64,000 nt of DNA from Buchnera aphidicola (Anoecia oenotherae) (GCF_005080765.1 NZ_CP033012.1:62001-126000), one strand, 5' to 3'; positions 29,568-41,235 are shown, numbered from the stretch's first letter. Numbers and translations: made by a program. Notes: a model not told the origin generated them from the letters alone.

Positions 29568-30695
29568 ATGATATGTCCAATAGTAAAATTAGCAAGCAAA
29601 CTCATCTCTATTCCTTCTATTAGTCCAAATGATAATGGATGTCAAAATATTCTTATACATAAATTAAAAAAAATTGGTTTTACCATAGAAAAAATAAATA
29701 AAAATACTACAAATAATTTCTGGGCTTACCGTGGAACAGGAAAAACCTTAACTTTTTTAGGTCATACTGATGTTGTTCCACCGGGAGAAATTCTCCAATG
29801 GAACACCGATCCTTTTAATCCTACAATAAAAAATAATAGACTGTATGGAAGAGGATCAGCAGATATGAAAGGATCTATAGCTGCTATGATAATAGCAGTT
29901 GAAAGATTTATTTCAAAAAATTCAAATTATAATGGTAGAATCTCTTTTATAATAACTTCTGATGAAGAATCTAAAGCAACCCATGGAACTATCAAAGTAG
30001 TAAAAAAACTTATTTTAAGAAATGAAAAAATAGACTATTGTATTATTGGAGAACCAACTAGTAATACTGTTTTAGGAGATACATTAAAAAATGGAAGAAG
30101 AGGATCTCTAACTGGTGAAATTAGAATATTCGGAAAGCAAGGACATGTTGCCTATCCTGATTTAGCTGAAAATCCTATTCATAAATCATTACTATTTTTG
30201 CATGAATTAACATGTATAAAATGGGATAATGGAAACCAATATTTTGATAAAACTAATTTAGAAATTGTAACTATTACATCCGGAAATAAAATTAACAATA
30301 TGATTCCAGGAGAAATACTAATCATATGTAATATAAGGTTTAACACCGAAACAACAGTTAAATCAATAAAGTTAAAAATTTTAAATTTATTAAATAAATT
30401 TAATTTAAAAAACACTATTATATGGACTCTGTCAGGATTACCTTTTTTAACAAAAAATGGTATATTAATAAATATTGTTCGAAAATCTATTAAAAAATAC
30501 TCTTGCAAAAATCCAAAAACATCTACTTCAGGAGGAACTTCAGATGGACGATTTATTGCATTAATGAAACCAGAAATAGTAGAACTTGGATTAATAAATA
30601 AAACTATTCATAAAATTAACGAATATACCGAAATATCAGACTTAAAATTACTTACTCTAATATATGAAAATATAATAGAACAAGTACTTTTATAA
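29568..30695 (+). CDS. dapE: N-succinyl-diaminopimelate desuccinylase
   Basis: DapE removes succinate to give LL-diaminopimelate for lysine and peptidoglycan. I chose ATG 29568 (MICPIVKLASKL, cf. MSCPVIELTQQL) over a TTG at 29553. It gives 375 aa, the E. coli length. Metal ligands appear in LGHTDVVPPG, GSADMKGSI and TSDEESKATHGT; the C-terminus has STSGGTSDGRF. About 280 nt separate it from the convergent dapA. Confidence 0.97.
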   Translation: MICPIVKLASKLISIPSISPNDNGCQNILIHKLKKIGFTIEKINKNTTNNFWAYRGTGKTLTFLGHTDVVPPGEILQWNTDPFNPTIKNNRLYGRGSADMKGSIAAMIIAVERFISKNSNYNGRISFIITSDEESKATHGTIKVVKKLILRNEKIDYCIIGEPTSNTVLGDTLKNGRRGSLTGEIRIFGKQGHVAYPDLAENPIHKSLLFLHELTCIKWDNGNQYFDKTNLEIVTITSGNKINNMIPGEILIICNIRFNTETTVKSIKLKILNLLNKFNLKNTIIWTLSGLPFLTKNGILINIVRKSIKKYSCKNPKTSTSGGTSDGRFIALMKPEIVELGLINKTIHKINEYTEISDLKLLTLIYENIIEQVLL

Positions 30696-30972
30696 AGTAA
30701 TACGTAACTGCATTTTTATAAAAAATTGTTATTAGAAAATAAAAAATGCAAAATTTAATTTTTAATCACTTTTTTTAAAAAATATTATTATTTATATATA
30801 GTTATACATCGTATTGATAATAGATTTACAATAAAAGTCAATTACTATATTTGTTAATGTTCTAGATAAGTTAGTTACCTTTATAATATAAGAAATTAAC
30901 TTGTTAAAAGTTTTGTATATTTATTTTATGAAAACGTTGTATATATAAAATATAGTTATTTACTATAATCTA

Positions 30973-31860
30973 TTAGTTTTTTAATAAATTAGCCTTTTTT
31001 ATTGCTTTTTTTACTATAATCTTTGTTTTTGATTTAATCGAAGTCATAGGTAAACGTAACACACTCGTTTTTATGAGATTTAGTTGTTTAGCTGCCCATT
31101 TTATAGGTATAGGATTCGGCTCACAGAATAACGATTCGTGCAATAACATTAATTCATTATTAATTATTCTAGCTTCTATAAATTTTCCTGATAAAGCTAA
31201 TCTGCACATTTCAGACATTTTTTTAGCAGCAATATTAGCAGTTACAGAAATTACTCCTTCTCCTCCTAATTGCATAAAATCTAATGCTGTAGAATCATCT
31301 CCACTAACTATAAAAAATTTATTATGTTCAGCTAATTTTTTTATTTTTTGTACTCTAGATAAATCTCCTGATGCTTCTTTTACTCCTATAATATTTTTGA
31401 TTTTAGATAATTTTCCAATAGTATCAGGTAATAAATCACAACCTGTTCTTAATGGAACATTATAAAGAATTTGTAATAAATTAGTACTCTCAGAAATATT
31501 CTTAAAATGCTGATATAGTCCTTCTTGAGTTGGTCTATTATAATAAGGAGTTACTGTTAAACAAGCTGATACTCCTGAATTTTCAAACTTTTTTGTAAGA
31601 GAGATAGCTTCTGTAGTAGAATTAGATCCTGTCCCCGCAATTATCGGTATCTTTCCTTTAGATAACTCTAAAGTTAAAAAAATTAAACGTATATGTTCTT
31701 TTTGACTTAAAGTAGAAGATTCTCCTGTCGTTCCTACCGAAACTATAGCTGAAGTATTGTTGTAAATATGATAATTTACTAATTTTTTTAAACTATCACG
31801 ACAAATAGATCCTTTGTCGTCCATAGGAGTAATTAAAGCTACCATACTTCCTTTGAACAT
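30973..31860 (-). CDS. dapA: 4-hydroxy-tetrahydrodipicolinate synthase
   Basis: First committed enzyme of diaminopimelate/lysine synthesis, condensing pyruvate with aspartate semialdehyde. It has 295 aa (E. coli 292). It starts [17 protein letters not shown], has GTTGESSTL and [12 protein letters not shown] (active-site Tyr), and the Schiff-base Lys in GVKEASGD. The arrangement dapE/dapA back to back by 3' ends resembles other Buchnera. Confidence 0.98.
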   Translation of the reverse strand: MFKGSMVALITPMDDKGSICRDSLKKLVNYHIYNNTSAIVSVGTTGESSTLSQKEHIRLIFLTLELSKGKIPIIAGTGSNSTTEAISLTKKFENSGVSACLTVTPYYNRPTQEGLYQHFKNISESTNLLQILYNVPLRTGCDLLPDTIGKLSKIKNIIGVKEASGDLSRVQKIKKLAEHNKFFIVSGDDSTALDFMQLGGEGVISVTANIAAKKMSEMCRLALSGKFIEARIINNELMLLHESLFCEPNPIPIKWAAKQLNLIKTSVLRLPMTSIKSKTKIIVKKAIKKANLLKN

Positions 31861-32341
31861 AATATTAAACTCCTCTTAAATATATTTTAAATTAAAACAT
31901 TAAGAATAACATTTAGTACTTTTTAAATTTATAATTCAAAAATATTTTTTAACTTTAAATATTGTTAGCTATATATAACATTTAACAATTTATCTTCATA
32001 GTTAATATTTTTTATTACACATAATTAATATTACTTAATTTTTTTAAATAAATCTTTATAATGATTTCATCTCCTTAAGAATCAGACTTATAAATTTAAG
32101 AATAGTAATAAAATTATTATAAATAATTATATTATTAATATAATATTTACACTCTACATCCTATAGATATATTTGTAAGATGCAAGTAAACATATAATGT
32201 AAATATGTAATATTAAAAACTAAATTAAATTACATTAACATATATTTATGTATATTATTTTTCTATATTTCGTGTTTAACTTAAATCTTTTATAAATTTA
32301 TTTATATAAAAAAGTTGCTTAATAATACATATAAACATATA
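31861..32341. other. Intergenic region between dapA and aroC
   Basis: A 481-nt AT-rich stretch upstream of dapA and downstream of aroC, both on the minus strand. No ORF, RNA gene or clear terminator was seen. Confidence 0.65.
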
Positions 32342-33424
32342 TCAATTATTAATATTTATTTTTGTATCAGCTTTTTGAGCTTTATATCTCAAAATATGAT
32401 CCATAATAACTATTGCTATCATCGATTCTACAATAGGAACTGCTCTAATACCAACGCAAGGATCATGTCTTCCTGATACACTAATACTTGTTTCTTCTTT
32501 TTTATAATTAATTGTTCTTCCTAATATTTTTATACTAGAAGTAGGTTTTATAGCAGCTGTTACTACAATATTCTCTCCATTGCTAATACCACCTAATATA
32601 CCACCGCTTCTATTACTTAAAAAACCATCTCGTGACATTTCATCTCTATGTTCATTTCCTTTCTGTTTTACTACTTTAAATCCATCTCCTATTTCTACTC
32701 CTTTTACAGCATTTATTCCCATAACCGCATGAGATAAATCAGCATCTAGTTTATCAAAAACAGGTTCTCCTAACCCGATAGGAACATTTTTTACTATCAC
32801 TCTTACTTTTGCACCAATTGAATTACCTTCTTTTTTTATACACCTTATAAAGCAATCAAGATTTTTTAAATCTTCTTCGTTTGGACAAAAAAAAGAATTT
32901 TTATCTACATAATCCCAAGAAACAAATTTACATTTAATTGGACCTAATTGACTTAAATAACCCTGTACAGTTATTCCATAATTTACAAAAAGATATTTTT
33001 TAGCAATAGCTCCAGCTGCAACTCGCATAACAGTTTCTCTTGCAGACGAACGACCTCCTCCTCTAAAATCTCTATTTCCATATTTCATAGAATATGTAAA
33101 ATCTGCATGTCCAGGTCTATAAATATCTTGAAACTTAAAATAATCTTTAGAACGTTGATCAGTGTTTTTTACTATTAAACCTATACTAGTACCTGTAGTC
33201 ATTCCATTAAATACCCCAGAAAGAATTTCTACTACATCCATTTCTCTACGCTGAGTAGTATATTTTGATTGACCAGGACGTCTTCTATCAAGCTCTTTTT
33301 GTAAATCTAAATTATTTAATTCTAATCCAGAAGGAACACCATCTACAATACAACCTAATGCTGTTCCATGAGATTCTCCAAATGTAGTTACACAAAAATT
33401 TTTTCCAATACTATTTCCAGACAT
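32342..33424 (-). CDS. aroC: Chorismate synthase
   Basis: FMN-dependent last enzyme of the shikimate pathway, making chorismate for Phe, Tyr and Trp. It has 360 aa (E. coli 361). Signatures are [37 protein letters not shown] and [14 protein letters not shown]. Start ATG 33424. It works with the DAHP synthase AroH encoded at 54830. Confidence 0.98.
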   Translation of the reverse strand: MSGNSIGKNFCVTTFGESHGTALGCIVDGVPSGLELNNLDLQKELDRRRPGQSKYTTQRREMDVVEILSGVFNGMTTGTSIGLIVKNTDQRSKDYFKFQDIYRPGHADFTYSMKYGNRDFRGGGRSSARETVMRVAAGAIAKKYLFVNYGITVQGYLSQLGPIKCKFVSWDYVDKNSFFCPNEEDLKNLDCFIRCIKKEGNSIGAKVRVIVKNVPIGLGEPVFDKLDADLSHAVMGINAVKGVEIGDGFKVVKQKGNEHRDEMSRDGFLSNRSGGILGGISNGENIVVTAAIKPTSSIKILGRTINYKKEETSISVSGRHDPCVGIRAVPIVESMIAIVIMDHILRYKAQKADTKININN

Positions 33425-33621
33425 AAAAATCCTTATTCTATATTTAATTATTATTAATATTATTAATTCATTATTATAATAATGATCTTTTTTATTTATA
33501 TATATAAATATATATACATATATGAGATTTATATTAAAATTCTATAAATATTTTTATTTTCATGATAAAATTATGTTTTTAATTGTTTTAAAATATAAAT
33601 ATATAGATATCGCTCAACACT

Positions 33622-34134
33622 ATGTACAATAACAAAAAAATTTTAAAAAAATATTTACATGGAACAAAAAAAATAGTTCAAGATACTGTTTTTAAACCTA
33701 AAAAAATTTTAAAAAAAAGAAATTTTTTCTTTAAAAAAAAACTTCAAGAAGAAGAAATACATAGTTATCTATTTTCTTATACTACTCCATTAAAACTATA
33801 TAATGAAAATACAGTAAGTTATGTTCGAGATAAAAAAAACATAAAAAAACTAAAAAAATTAAGTCAAGGATACTATGTACCTGAAATTTTCATAGATGTA
33901 CATGGATTAAATCAGTATCAAGCTAAAAAAGAACTAGGAAAATTGTTTTTTATATGCCATAAAGAAAATTTATCTTGTGCAGGAATAATTCATGGTCATG
34001 GAAAAAACATTTTAAAAAAACAAATTCCTTTATGGTTAGTTCAACACCCAGACACTATTGCTTTTCATAGAGCACCGTGTAAATTAAATAAAAACCAAAC
34101 TACTCTTTTTCTTTTAATAGATATTTCTATTTAA
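33622..34134 (+). CDS. smrB: Smr-domain endonuclease SmrB (YfcN)
   Basis: SmrB is a ribosome-collision endonuclease that cuts mRNA between stacked ribosomes in E. coli. It has 170 aa (183 in E. coli). The Smr domain reads DVHGLNQYQAKKELG and IIHGHGKNILKKQIPLWL, both close to E. coli (DLHGLTQLQAKQELG, MHGHGKHILKQQTPLWL). The N-terminus is Lys-rich. It lies beside aroC, as yfcN does in E. coli. The function is known for the family; activity here is inferred. Confidence 0.93.
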   Translation: MYNNKKILKKYLHGTKKIVQDTVFKPKKILKKRNFFFKKKLQEEEIHSYLFSYTTPLKLYNENTVSYVRDKKNIKKLKKLSQGYYVPEIFIDVHGLNQYQAKKELGKLFFICHKENLSCAGIIHGHGKNILKKQIPLWLVQHPDTIAFHRAPCKLNKNQTTLFLLIDISI

Positions 34135-34776
34135 AATTATTTAAAAATTAATCTTTACTAATCTTAAATAATTATCAAATATAAAAATTTACAACAATCA
34201 GTTAATAACGTTAACTATTATAGTTTATTATATAACAAAAAAATTTATCATTAAATATTATTTAATTTCTGTATTTAAAATACTGCCATACTAAAAAAGT
34301 AAAAATGTATCTACATTTATTTAAACATTCTTTTATTTCTTCTAACGTTAAGCATATAGATATAAAAATTTTTATTTTATTCAAATAAATTCTGTTATAT
34401 ATATATATTTTATATATATATATTTAACTAATTACAAAAACATTGACAATAACTATGTATAAATGTATGAAAAAACTTTTTTTCATACATGAATACTAAA
34501 CTTAAAATATCAAAAAATTTAAAGTAATATTATTTATATATAAATAAATAACAATACTGTATTTATATATTTTTTTTTTTCTTAAAATATCATATATACT
34601 ATTAGATTAAATAAAACATAAATTTATTTCTCTATATGTAATAGTAAAAATTTTATATATCATTCTTTATAAAGTTTATATTATTAATCACAATGCACGT
34701 ATTTATTAATTTCTAAAATTAAAATTATTTGTTTTAATTATAAAATATTCTATATTTTTTTTTATGAGGAATAAAT
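34135..34776. other. Leader and intergenic region upstream of the his operon
   Basis: These 642 nt separate smrB from hisG. They contain a TTGACA box at 34443-34448 and a 28-nt perfect inverted repeat (34463-34490), listed separately, plus an (AT)n tract near 34400-34430. No His-rich leader peptide of the enterobacterial attenuator type can be read. Confidence 0.6.
34443..34490 (+). promoter_or_regulatory. Candidate his operon promoter overlapping a long palindrome
   Basis: TTGACA at 34443-34448 is followed after 17 nt by TATGAA (34466-34471), a 4/6 match to the -10 box. This -10 lies in the left arm of a perfect inverted repeat with 13-bp arms (34463-34475 and 34478-34490) and a 2-nt centre. 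The palindrome could be an operator, an mRNA 5' hairpin or a terminator of smrB; no U run follows. The hisG start is about 290 nt downstream. Confidence 0.45.
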
Positions 34777-35676
34777 ATGCTAGAAAAAAATAGACTACGT
34801 ATTGCTTTGCAAAAATCAGGAAGATTAAGTAGCGAATCATATAATCTACTTATAAAATGTGGAATTAAAATTAATTTCCAACATAATCAATTAATTGCTT
34901 TTGCTGAAAATATGCCAATAGACATACTATGTGTTCGAGATGATGATATACCTGGGTTAATTGTTGATAAAGTAGTAGATTTAGGTATTGTTGGAGAAAA
35001 CGTATTAGAAGAAAAACTATTTATAAAAGACAATGTAAAGAAAAAAAAATTCTATAATTTATTAATACGACTTGACTTTGGAATATGCAGATTATCATTA
35101 GCTATACCTAAAAATTCTGCTTACTACGGACTAGATAGTTTAAAAAATAAGAGAATAGCTTCTTCTTATCCTAACTTAGTTACACAATTCTTTTATAAAA
35201 AATCTATTCCATTTAAATTATGTATTTTAAATGGATCAGTAGAAGTAGCTCCTCGTGCTGGTTTAGCAGATGTCATTTGCGACCTCGTATCTACAGGAAC
35301 TACTTTAGAAGCCAACGATTTGAAAGAAGTTCAAACTGTATTTAACTCTCAAGCTTGTGTTATTTGCAGATTAGGACATATCGAAAATAGTAAGCAAATT
35401 ATTATTAATAAACTTATGAATAGAATAAATGGCGTTATAAAAGCTAGAGAATCTAAATATATTATGTTGCACGCGCCTATTTCAAAATTAAACGAAATTA
35501 TTTCACTATTACACGGTGCCGAAAATCCTACTATTTTAAAATTAGCTGGAGAAAAAAACCGAGTAGCAATGCATATGGTTAGTAGTGAAACAGTATTTTG
35601 GGAAACAATGGAAAAATTAAAATCATTAGGAGCTAGCTCTATTTTAGTTTTACCTATAGAAAAAATGCTGGAGTAA
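34777..35676 (+). CDS. hisG: ATP phosphoribosyltransferase
   Basis: First step of histidine synthesis, joining ATP and PRPP. It has 299 aa, the E. coli length (long-form HisG with the regulatory C-terminal domain). It starts [17 protein letters not shown] and contains the PRPP site [16 protein letters not shown]. Start ATG 34777 after GAGGA. The his genes that follow are closely packed, with hisD 7 nt downstream. Confidence 0.98.
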   Translation: MLEKNRLRIALQKSGRLSSESYNLLIKCGIKINFQHNQLIAFAENMPIDILCVRDDDIPGLIVDKVVDLGIVGENVLEEKLFIKDNVKKKKFYNLLIRLDFGICRLSLAIPKNSAYYGLDSLKNKRIASSYPNLVTQFFYKKSIPFKLCILNGSVEVAPRAGLADVICDLVSTGTTLEANDLKEVQTVFNSQACVICRLGHIENSKQIIINKLMNRINGVIKARESKYIMLHAPISKLNEIISLLHGAENPTILKLAGEKNRVAMHMVSSETVFWETMEKLKSLGASSILVLPIEKMLE

Positions 35677-35682
35677 AATGCT

Positions 35683-36999
35683 ATGCAATTACTAAACAAT
35701 ATTTATATATGGAATACTATCGATAATAAAAAAAAACAATTATTATTACTTAGACCAATATTACGTACAAAAAAAGAAATCCAAAAAACAGTTAAAACTA
35801 TATTAAATGATATTAAATATTTTGGTGATACCTCTCTATATAAATATACATTTCTACTAGATAAACAAAAAATAAAAAAAGTACAAATAGACAAAAGAAA
35901 ACTTCATACGTCAATAATAGATATAGAAGAAGATTTAAAAAAATCTATTTTATTAGCTAAATCTAATATAGAAAAATTTCATATTGAGCAAAAAAATAAA
36001 GATATAGACATTGAAACTAAAAAAGGAATACGATGCCAAAAAATTACAACTCCAATAAACTCTATTGGTTTATACATTCCGGGAGGGAATACTCCGTTAA
36101 TTTCTACTGTACTCATGTTATCAATTCCTGCTTATATAGCAAAATGCAAAAACGTTTACCTATGTTCTCCACCTCCTATTTCTAAAGAAATACTTTATTC
36201 TGCTCAAATATGCGGAATAAAAAATATATTTCAAATGGGTGGAGCTCAAGCCATTGCTGCTTTTGCATTCGGAACTAATCAAGTTCCTAAAGTTAATAAA
36301 ATATTCGGACCTGGTAACTCATACGTCACAGAAGCTAAACGTCAGGTTAAAAACTTAATTCCGAATCTTGAAATTGACATGCTAGCTGGACCATCTGAAT
36401 TAATGATTATTGCCGATGAATTTGCAAATTCAGATTTTGTTGCTTGGGATCTTTTATCTCAAGCTGAACATGGACCCGATTCACAAGTCATTTTACTATC
36501 ATATAGTCTCGTACTTATTAAAAACGTTATTAACAAAATAAACGAAGAAATAAAAAAATCTTTTAGAAAAAAAATATTAACTTGTTCTATAAAAAATAGT
36601 AGATTTATCGTTGTAAACAATATAGACGAAGCTATAAAAATTTCTAATCTTTATGCTCCGGAACATTTAATACTCAATATTCTCAATCCTAGATCATTTT
36701 TAGCAAAAATAAAAAATGCAGGATCAGTATTTCTAGGACCATGGTCCCCTGAATCAGTTGGAGATTACTCTTCTGGTACTAATCATGTTTTACCTACATA
36801 CGGATCAGCAATAGTTAATTCTGGACTAGGATTATCTGATTTTCAAAAATACATTACTATTCAAGAATTAACCCCATCAGGATTTTTAAAAATATATAAT
36901 AGTGTCACTGTATTATCTTCATACGAAAAACTAGAAGCTCATAAAAATGCTATGAAATGCAGATTTAAATATTTAATGAAAGGAAAAAATAATGTCTAA
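35683..36999 (+). CDS. hisD: Histidinol dehydrogenase
   Basis: Zinc enzyme for the last two oxidations to histidine. It has 438 aa (E. coli 434). Landmarks are GLYIPGGNTPLISTVLM, KIFGPGNSYVTEAKRQV, LDLLAGPSE-type IDMLAGPSELMIIAD, and SAGSVFLG-type NAGSVFLGPWSPESVGDY. It overlaps hisC by 8 nt. Confidence 0.98.
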   Translation: MQLLNNIYIWNTIDNKKKQLLLLRPILRTKKEIQKTVKTILNDIKYFGDTSLYKYTFLLDKQKIKKVQIDKRKLHTSIIDIEEDLKKSILLAKSNIEKFHIEQKNKDIDIETKKGIRCQKITTPINSIGLYIPGGNTPLISTVLMLSIPAYIAKCKNVYLCSPPPISKEILYSAQICGIKNIFQMGGAQAIAAFAFGTNQVPKVNKIFGPGNSYVTEAKRQVKNLIPNLEIDMLAGPSELMIIADEFANSDFVAWDLLSQAEHGPDSQVILLSYSLVLIKNVINKINEEIKKSFRKKILTCSIKNSRFIVVNNIDEAIKISNLYAPEHLILNILNPRSFLAKIKNAGSVFLGPWSPESVGDYSSGTNHVLPTYGSAIVNSGLGLSDFQKYITIQELTPSGFLKIYNSVTVLSSYEKLEAHKNAMKCRFKYLMKGKNNV

Positions 37000-38056
37000 T
37001 ATTTATAACATAATTCCAAAATATATTAAAAACTTAACAGGATATCAATCAGCAAGAAAGATTGGAGGAAATGGGAAAATATGGTTAAACGCAAATGAAT
37101 CACCTTATTTAAGTAAACTATCTATATCATTCAAAAAACTAAATCGATATCCTCATTTTCAACCGGAAAAATTACTCTTAGCATATTCTCTTTACTCTAA
37201 AATACCAAAAAAAAACATATTAATTACTCGAGGTGCAGATGAAGGAATTGATTTATTAATTCGAGTATTTTGTGAAAGAAACAAAGATTCAATAATAACT
37301 ATCCCTCCTACATATGGTATGTATGATATTATTGCAAAAATTGCGGGAATACAAAATAAAAAAATATTTATGTTATGGGAGAAAAACATTTCTATTAATA
37401 GAATTATTTCTAACATAAAAAATGTAAAAATTATATTTATATGTAGACCAAATAATCCTACTGGACATCTAATAAACAAAAAAACAATCTATTCTATATT
37501 AAAACTGTCTAAAAACAAATTTTTTATTGTCATTGACGAAGCATATATTGATTTTTGTATAACAGATAATCTTTCTGGATGGATAAAAGAATTTAAAAAT
37601 TTAATCATATTAAGAACTTTATCTAAAGCATTTGGATTAGCCGGTATTCGATGCGGGTTTATATTAGCTTCTTCTAAAATTATAAATATAATTTCGAAAA
37701 TCATAGCTCCATATCCAATACCATATCCAACATACAAAATAGCTTATTCTTTTTTTTCTCCTAAAAATATAAATTTGCTTAAAAAGCATATTATTACTAT
37801 TAATTTCAACCGTTTTTGGTTATTTCATAAATTAAAAAAAATAAAACTAATTCAAGAAGTATTTACTAGTTACGCCAACTTTATTTTAATAAAAACACTT
37901 TACGTGAAAAAAATTTTTTTTGTTTTACAAAGAAATGGTATTATTGTCCGTGATCAACATAATGTACCTATGCTAAGAGGATGTTTAAGAATATCTATAG
38001 GAACACACTCGGAATGTAAAAAAATAATTGAAACTCTAAAAAATTTAAATTCTTAA
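36992..38056 (+). CDS. hisC: Histidinol-phosphate aminotransferase
   Basis: PLP enzyme that aminates imidazole-acetol phosphate. It has 354 aa (E. coli 356). The PLP lysine lies in RTLSKAFGLAGIRCG; CRPNNPTG and WLNANESP are further signatures. ATG at 36992 overlaps the end of hisD. Confidence 0.98.
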   Translation: MSNIYNIIPKYIKNLTGYQSARKIGGNGKIWLNANESPYLSKLSISFKKLNRYPHFQPEKLLLAYSLYSKIPKKNILITRGADEGIDLLIRVFCERNKDSIITIPPTYGMYDIIAKIAGIQNKKIFMLWEKNISINRIISNIKNVKIIFICRPNNPTGHLINKKTIYSILKLSKNKFFIVIDEAYIDFCITDNLSGWIKEFKNLIILRTLSKAFGLAGIRCGFILASSKIINIISKIIAPYPIPYPTYKIAYSFFSPKNINLLKKHIITINFNRFWLFHKLKKIKLIQEVFTSYANFILIKTLYVKKIFFVLQRNGIIVRDQHNVPMLRGCLRISIGTHSECKKIIETLKNLNS

Positions 38057-38077
38057 ACCCTATTTAAGAGAAAAAAA

Positions 38078-39145
38078 ATGCTTAAAAAAGTTCTATTTAT
38101 AGATAGAGACGGAACATTAATATCTGAACCAAAAATGGATTTTCAAGTAGATTCTATTCAAAAATTAGAATTTGAACCATATGTAATTTCTTCTTTACTT
38201 GAACTAAAACAGCATAATTACATTTTTATAATTGTTACTAACCAAGATGGTTTAGGAAGTCTTAACTTTCCATTATCTAATTTTTATATGCCTCATAATT
38301 TTATGATTAATATTTTTAAATCTCAAGGAATAATTTTTGATCAAGTTTTAATCTGTCCTCATACATTACAAAAAAACTGTTCTTGTCGAAAACCAAAATT
38401 AAAATTGATTGAACCTTGGTTAAAAAAAAATACAATAGATAAAAAAAATAGCTATGTTATCGGAGATAGAAATACAGACATAGAATTTGCTAAAAATATA
38501 GGAATACCCGGATTTTTGTATAATAGAGAAAAAAATGGATGGAGTTCTATAAAGAAAAAAATTATTTATAACAGATTTGCTAAAATTATTAGAAATACTA
38601 AAGAAACACATATTTCAATAACAATAAAACTCAATTCAAATAAAAACAGTACTATTAATACTGGAATAAAATTTTTTGACCATATGCTAGAACAGATTTC
38701 TATACATGGTAATCTATACTTCAATGTTCAATGTACACAAAAAATAGATCCAGATGACCATCATTTAATAGAAGATACTGGAATTGTTATTGGACAAACG
38801 TTACGTAAAATATTAAAAAACAAAATTGGTTTGGAAAGATATGGATTTACTCTTCCTATGGATGAATGCATTGCAAAATGTATTATGGATATATCAGGAA
38901 GACCTTTTTTAAAATTCAATGCTATTTTTAAATATCAAAAAATAGGTGATTTAAGTACAGAAATGATAGAACATTTTTTTTATTCCTTATCATACTCTAT
39001 GAAGATTACTCTTCATATAAAGGCTAAAGGAAAAAATGACCATCATATTGCAGAAAGCCTATTTAAAGTTTTTGGAAAAACATTATATCAAGCTACAAAA
39101 ATAAATAAAAAAATATTAACACCTAGTTCTAAAGGAATACTATAA
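38078..39145 (+). CDS. hisB: Bifunctional histidinol-phosphatase / imidazoleglycerol-phosphate dehydratase
   Basis: Fused enzyme of 355 aa, the E. coli length. The N-terminal HAD phosphatase has FIDRDGT with the two catalytic Asp and a zinc-loop C-x-H-type segment CPHTLQKNCSC. The C-terminal dehydratase (from about residue 165) has metal-binding FFDHMLEQ, DDHHLIEDTGI and NDHHIAES. The stop shares its A with the hisH start (TAATG at 39143). Confidence 0.98.
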   Translation: MLKKVLFIDRDGTLISEPKMDFQVDSIQKLEFEPYVISSLLELKQHNYIFIIVTNQDGLGSLNFPLSNFYMPHNFMINIFKSQGIIFDQVLICPHTLQKNCSCRKPKLKLIEPWLKKNTIDKKNSYVIGDRNTDIEFAKNIGIPGFLYNREKNGWSSIKKKIIYNRFAKIIRNTKETHISITIKLNSNKNSTINTGIKFFDHMLEQISIHGNLYFNVQCTQKIDPDDHHLIEDTGIVIGQTLRKILKNKIGLERYGFTLPMDECIAKCIMDISGRPFLKFNAIFKYQKIGDLSTEMIEHFFYSLSYSMKITLHIKAKGKNDHHIAESLFKVFGKTLYQATKINKKILTPSSKGIL

Positions 39146-39738
39146 TGAAAATAGTAATTTTGGATACAAAATGTTCTAATACATTTTCATTAATATGTTC
39201 TATAAAAAGATTAGGTTTTTTTTCTACTGTTAGTTCAAATAAAAATACAATAAAAAATGCAGATAAATTATTTATACCTGGAGTCGGAACCGCTTTAACA
39301 GCTATGGAATCTATATATAATAATGACTTATATAACGTATTACGTGAATATAAAAAACCTGTATTAGGAATTTGCTTAGGAATGCAACTGTTATGTAAAA
39401 TCAGTGATGAAAATAATGGAACTAATATGTTAAACGTATTAGATATGCATGTCCAAAAATTGTTAAGTAATAACACATTACCAATACCTCATATTGGATG
39501 GAATAACGTATATTACAACAGTGATGAAAATATATTTCAAGGAATAAAAAATGGATCACATTTTTACTTTATCCATACTTATCAAGTACCGATATGTTCC
39601 TATACCACTTCTAAAGCATACTATGGAAACCTATTTAGTGCATCTATACAAAAAAAAAACTTTTATGGTGTTCAATTTCATCCAGAAAAATCTGGAAAAT
39701 ATGGTCAACAACTAATAAAAAACTTTTTGGAAATTTAA
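39145..39738 (+). CDS. hisH: Imidazole glycerol phosphate synthase, glutaminase subunit
   Basis: Class I glutamine amidotransferase feeding ammonia to HisF. It has 197 aa (E. coli 196). The nucleophile is the Cys in LGICLGMQLL; the His-Glu pair is in VQFHPEKSG. Translationally coupled to hisB; hisA follows after 4 nt. Confidence 0.98.
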   Translation: MKIVILDTKCSNTFSLICSIKRLGFFSTVSSNKNTIKNADKLFIPGVGTALTAMESIYNNDLYNVLREYKKPVLGICLGMQLLCKISDENNGTNMLNVLDMHVQKLLSNNTLPIPHIGWNNVYYNSDENIFQGIKNGSHFYFIHTYQVPICSYTTSKAYYGNLFSASIQKKNFYGVQFHPEKSGKYGQQLIKNFLEI

Positions 39739-39742
39739 AAAA

Positions 39743-40468
39743 ATGATTATTCCTGCTATAGATTTAATAAATAATAAAGTGGTAAGACTATTCCAAGGAA
39801 ATTATAAAAAAAAAAAAATATATGATTTATCTGCACAAGATCTAATCCGTTTATATGATACAAAAAATGTATCTATTATACATATTGTTGATTTAGATGC
39901 TGCTAGCAATCCTAATAAGAGACAAACAAAAAAAATAAAAACTTTATTAAAAAATCTTAATACTCCTGTACAAATAGGAGGAGGAATAAGAAGTAAAAAA
40001 AATATTGAAGAATTATTATCTATTGGAGCAAAAAGAATTGTTATAGGATCTTCCGCAATAACACATCCTGAAAAGTTTACAAATTGGATAAAAGAATATG
40101 GATCTGAAACCATTGTACTAGCATTAGATATAATTATTAATGATGAAAGAAAAAAATTTATAAAAATTAATGGTTGGAAAAAAAAAACTAATTTAGTTTT
40201 AGAAGAAGTAATTCAACAATTTATAAAAATTGGATTAAAACATGTTTTATGTACTGACATATCAAAAGACGGCACTTTAAACGGACCTAATTTTACATTA
40301 TATAAAGAAATAACAAAAAAGTTTAAAACTATTCATTTTCAATCTTCTGGTGGAATTAGTAAAATATCAGATATTATTACGTTAAAAAAAACTAATGTAA
40401 AAGGAATCATTATTGGTCGTTCGCTATTAGAAAAAAATTTTACTTTATCAGAGGCAATAACGTGCTAG
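39743..40468 (+). CDS. hisA: Phosphoribosyl-formimino-AICAR-phosphate isomerase
   Basis: (beta-alpha)8-barrel isomerase of 241 aa (E. coli 245). The two catalytic Asp lie in [14 protein letters not shown] and [14 protein letters not shown] and SSGGIS are phosphate-binding loops. The stop overlaps the hisF start by 7 nt. Confidence 0.98.
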   Translation: MIIPAIDLINNKVVRLFQGNYKKKKIYDLSAQDLIRLYDTKNVSIIHIVDLDAASNPNKRQTKKIKTLLKNLNTPVQIGGGIRSKKNIEELLSIGAKRIVIGSSAITHPEKFTNWIKEYGSETIVLALDIIINDERKKFIKINGWKKKTNLVLEEVIQQFIKIGLKHVLCTDISKDGTLNGPNFTLYKEITKKFKTIHFQSSGGISKISDIITLKKTNVKGIIIGRSLLEKNFTLSEAITC

Positions 40469-41235
40469 CAAAAAGAATTATTCCATGTTTAGATGTCAAA
40501 AATGGAAAAGTAGTTAAAGGAGTAAAATTTCGTAATCATAAAATTATAGGAGAAATACTACCTCTTATTTTAAGATATCTTAAAGAAGATGCTGATGAAA
40601 TAGTTTTTTATGACATTACAGCTTCCTCAAAAAAATATCTAGTAAATCAACGTTGGATAAAAAACATTGCCGAAATTATAACTATTCCTTTTTGTGTTGC
40701 AGGAGGAATTAATTCTGTAGATGATGCAAGAAAAATATTGTCTTTAGGCGCTGATAAAATATCAATTAATTCTCCTGCTATTTCTAACCCTAATCTAATA
40801 AATAAAATATCCAATACATTTGGTGTTCAATGTGTAGTTATTGGAATAGATTCTTGGTTTAATAATGAAACAAAATGCTATGAAGTATACCAATATACTG
40901 GAAGTAATAAAACGATCATAAAAACAAAATTAACAACAGAATCTTGGGTTAAAGAAGTTCAAGATAGAGGTGCTGGAGAAATCGTAATAAATACTATGAA
41001 CCAAGATGGAGTAAACAACGGATACGATGTTGAACAACTTAAAAAAATTCGAAATTTATGCAAAATACCCCTTATAGCATCCGGTGGAGCTGGAACAAAA
41101 AATCATTTTTATGATCTATTCAAAAAAACTAATGTAGATGGAGCATTAGCTGCTTCAGTATTTCATAAAAAAATTATTAATATACAAAATTTAAAAAAAT
41201 TTTTAAATAAAAAGGGTATAGAAATTCGATTATGA
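40462..41235 (+). CDS. hisF: Imidazole glycerol phosphate synthase, cyclase subunit
   Basis: Barrel enzyme closing the imidazole ring and releasing AICAR. It has 257 aa (E. coli 258). It starts with GTG ([15 protein letters not shown], matching E. coli [15 protein letters not shown]). Catalytic Asp residues are in CLDVKNG and VIGIDSWF. It overlaps both hisA and hisI. Confidence 0.98.
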   Translation: MLAKRIIPCLDVKNGKVVKGVKFRNHKIIGEILPLILRYLKEDADEIVFYDITASSKKYLVNQRWIKNIAEIITIPFCVAGGINSVDDARKILSLGADKISINSPAISNPNLINKISNTFGVQCVVIGIDSWFNNETKCYEVYQYTGSNKTIIKTKLTTESWVKEVQDRGAGEIVINTMNQDGVNNGYDVEQLKKIRNLCKIPLIASGGAGTKNHFYDLFKKTNVDGALAASVFHKKIINIQNLKKFLNKKGIEIRL

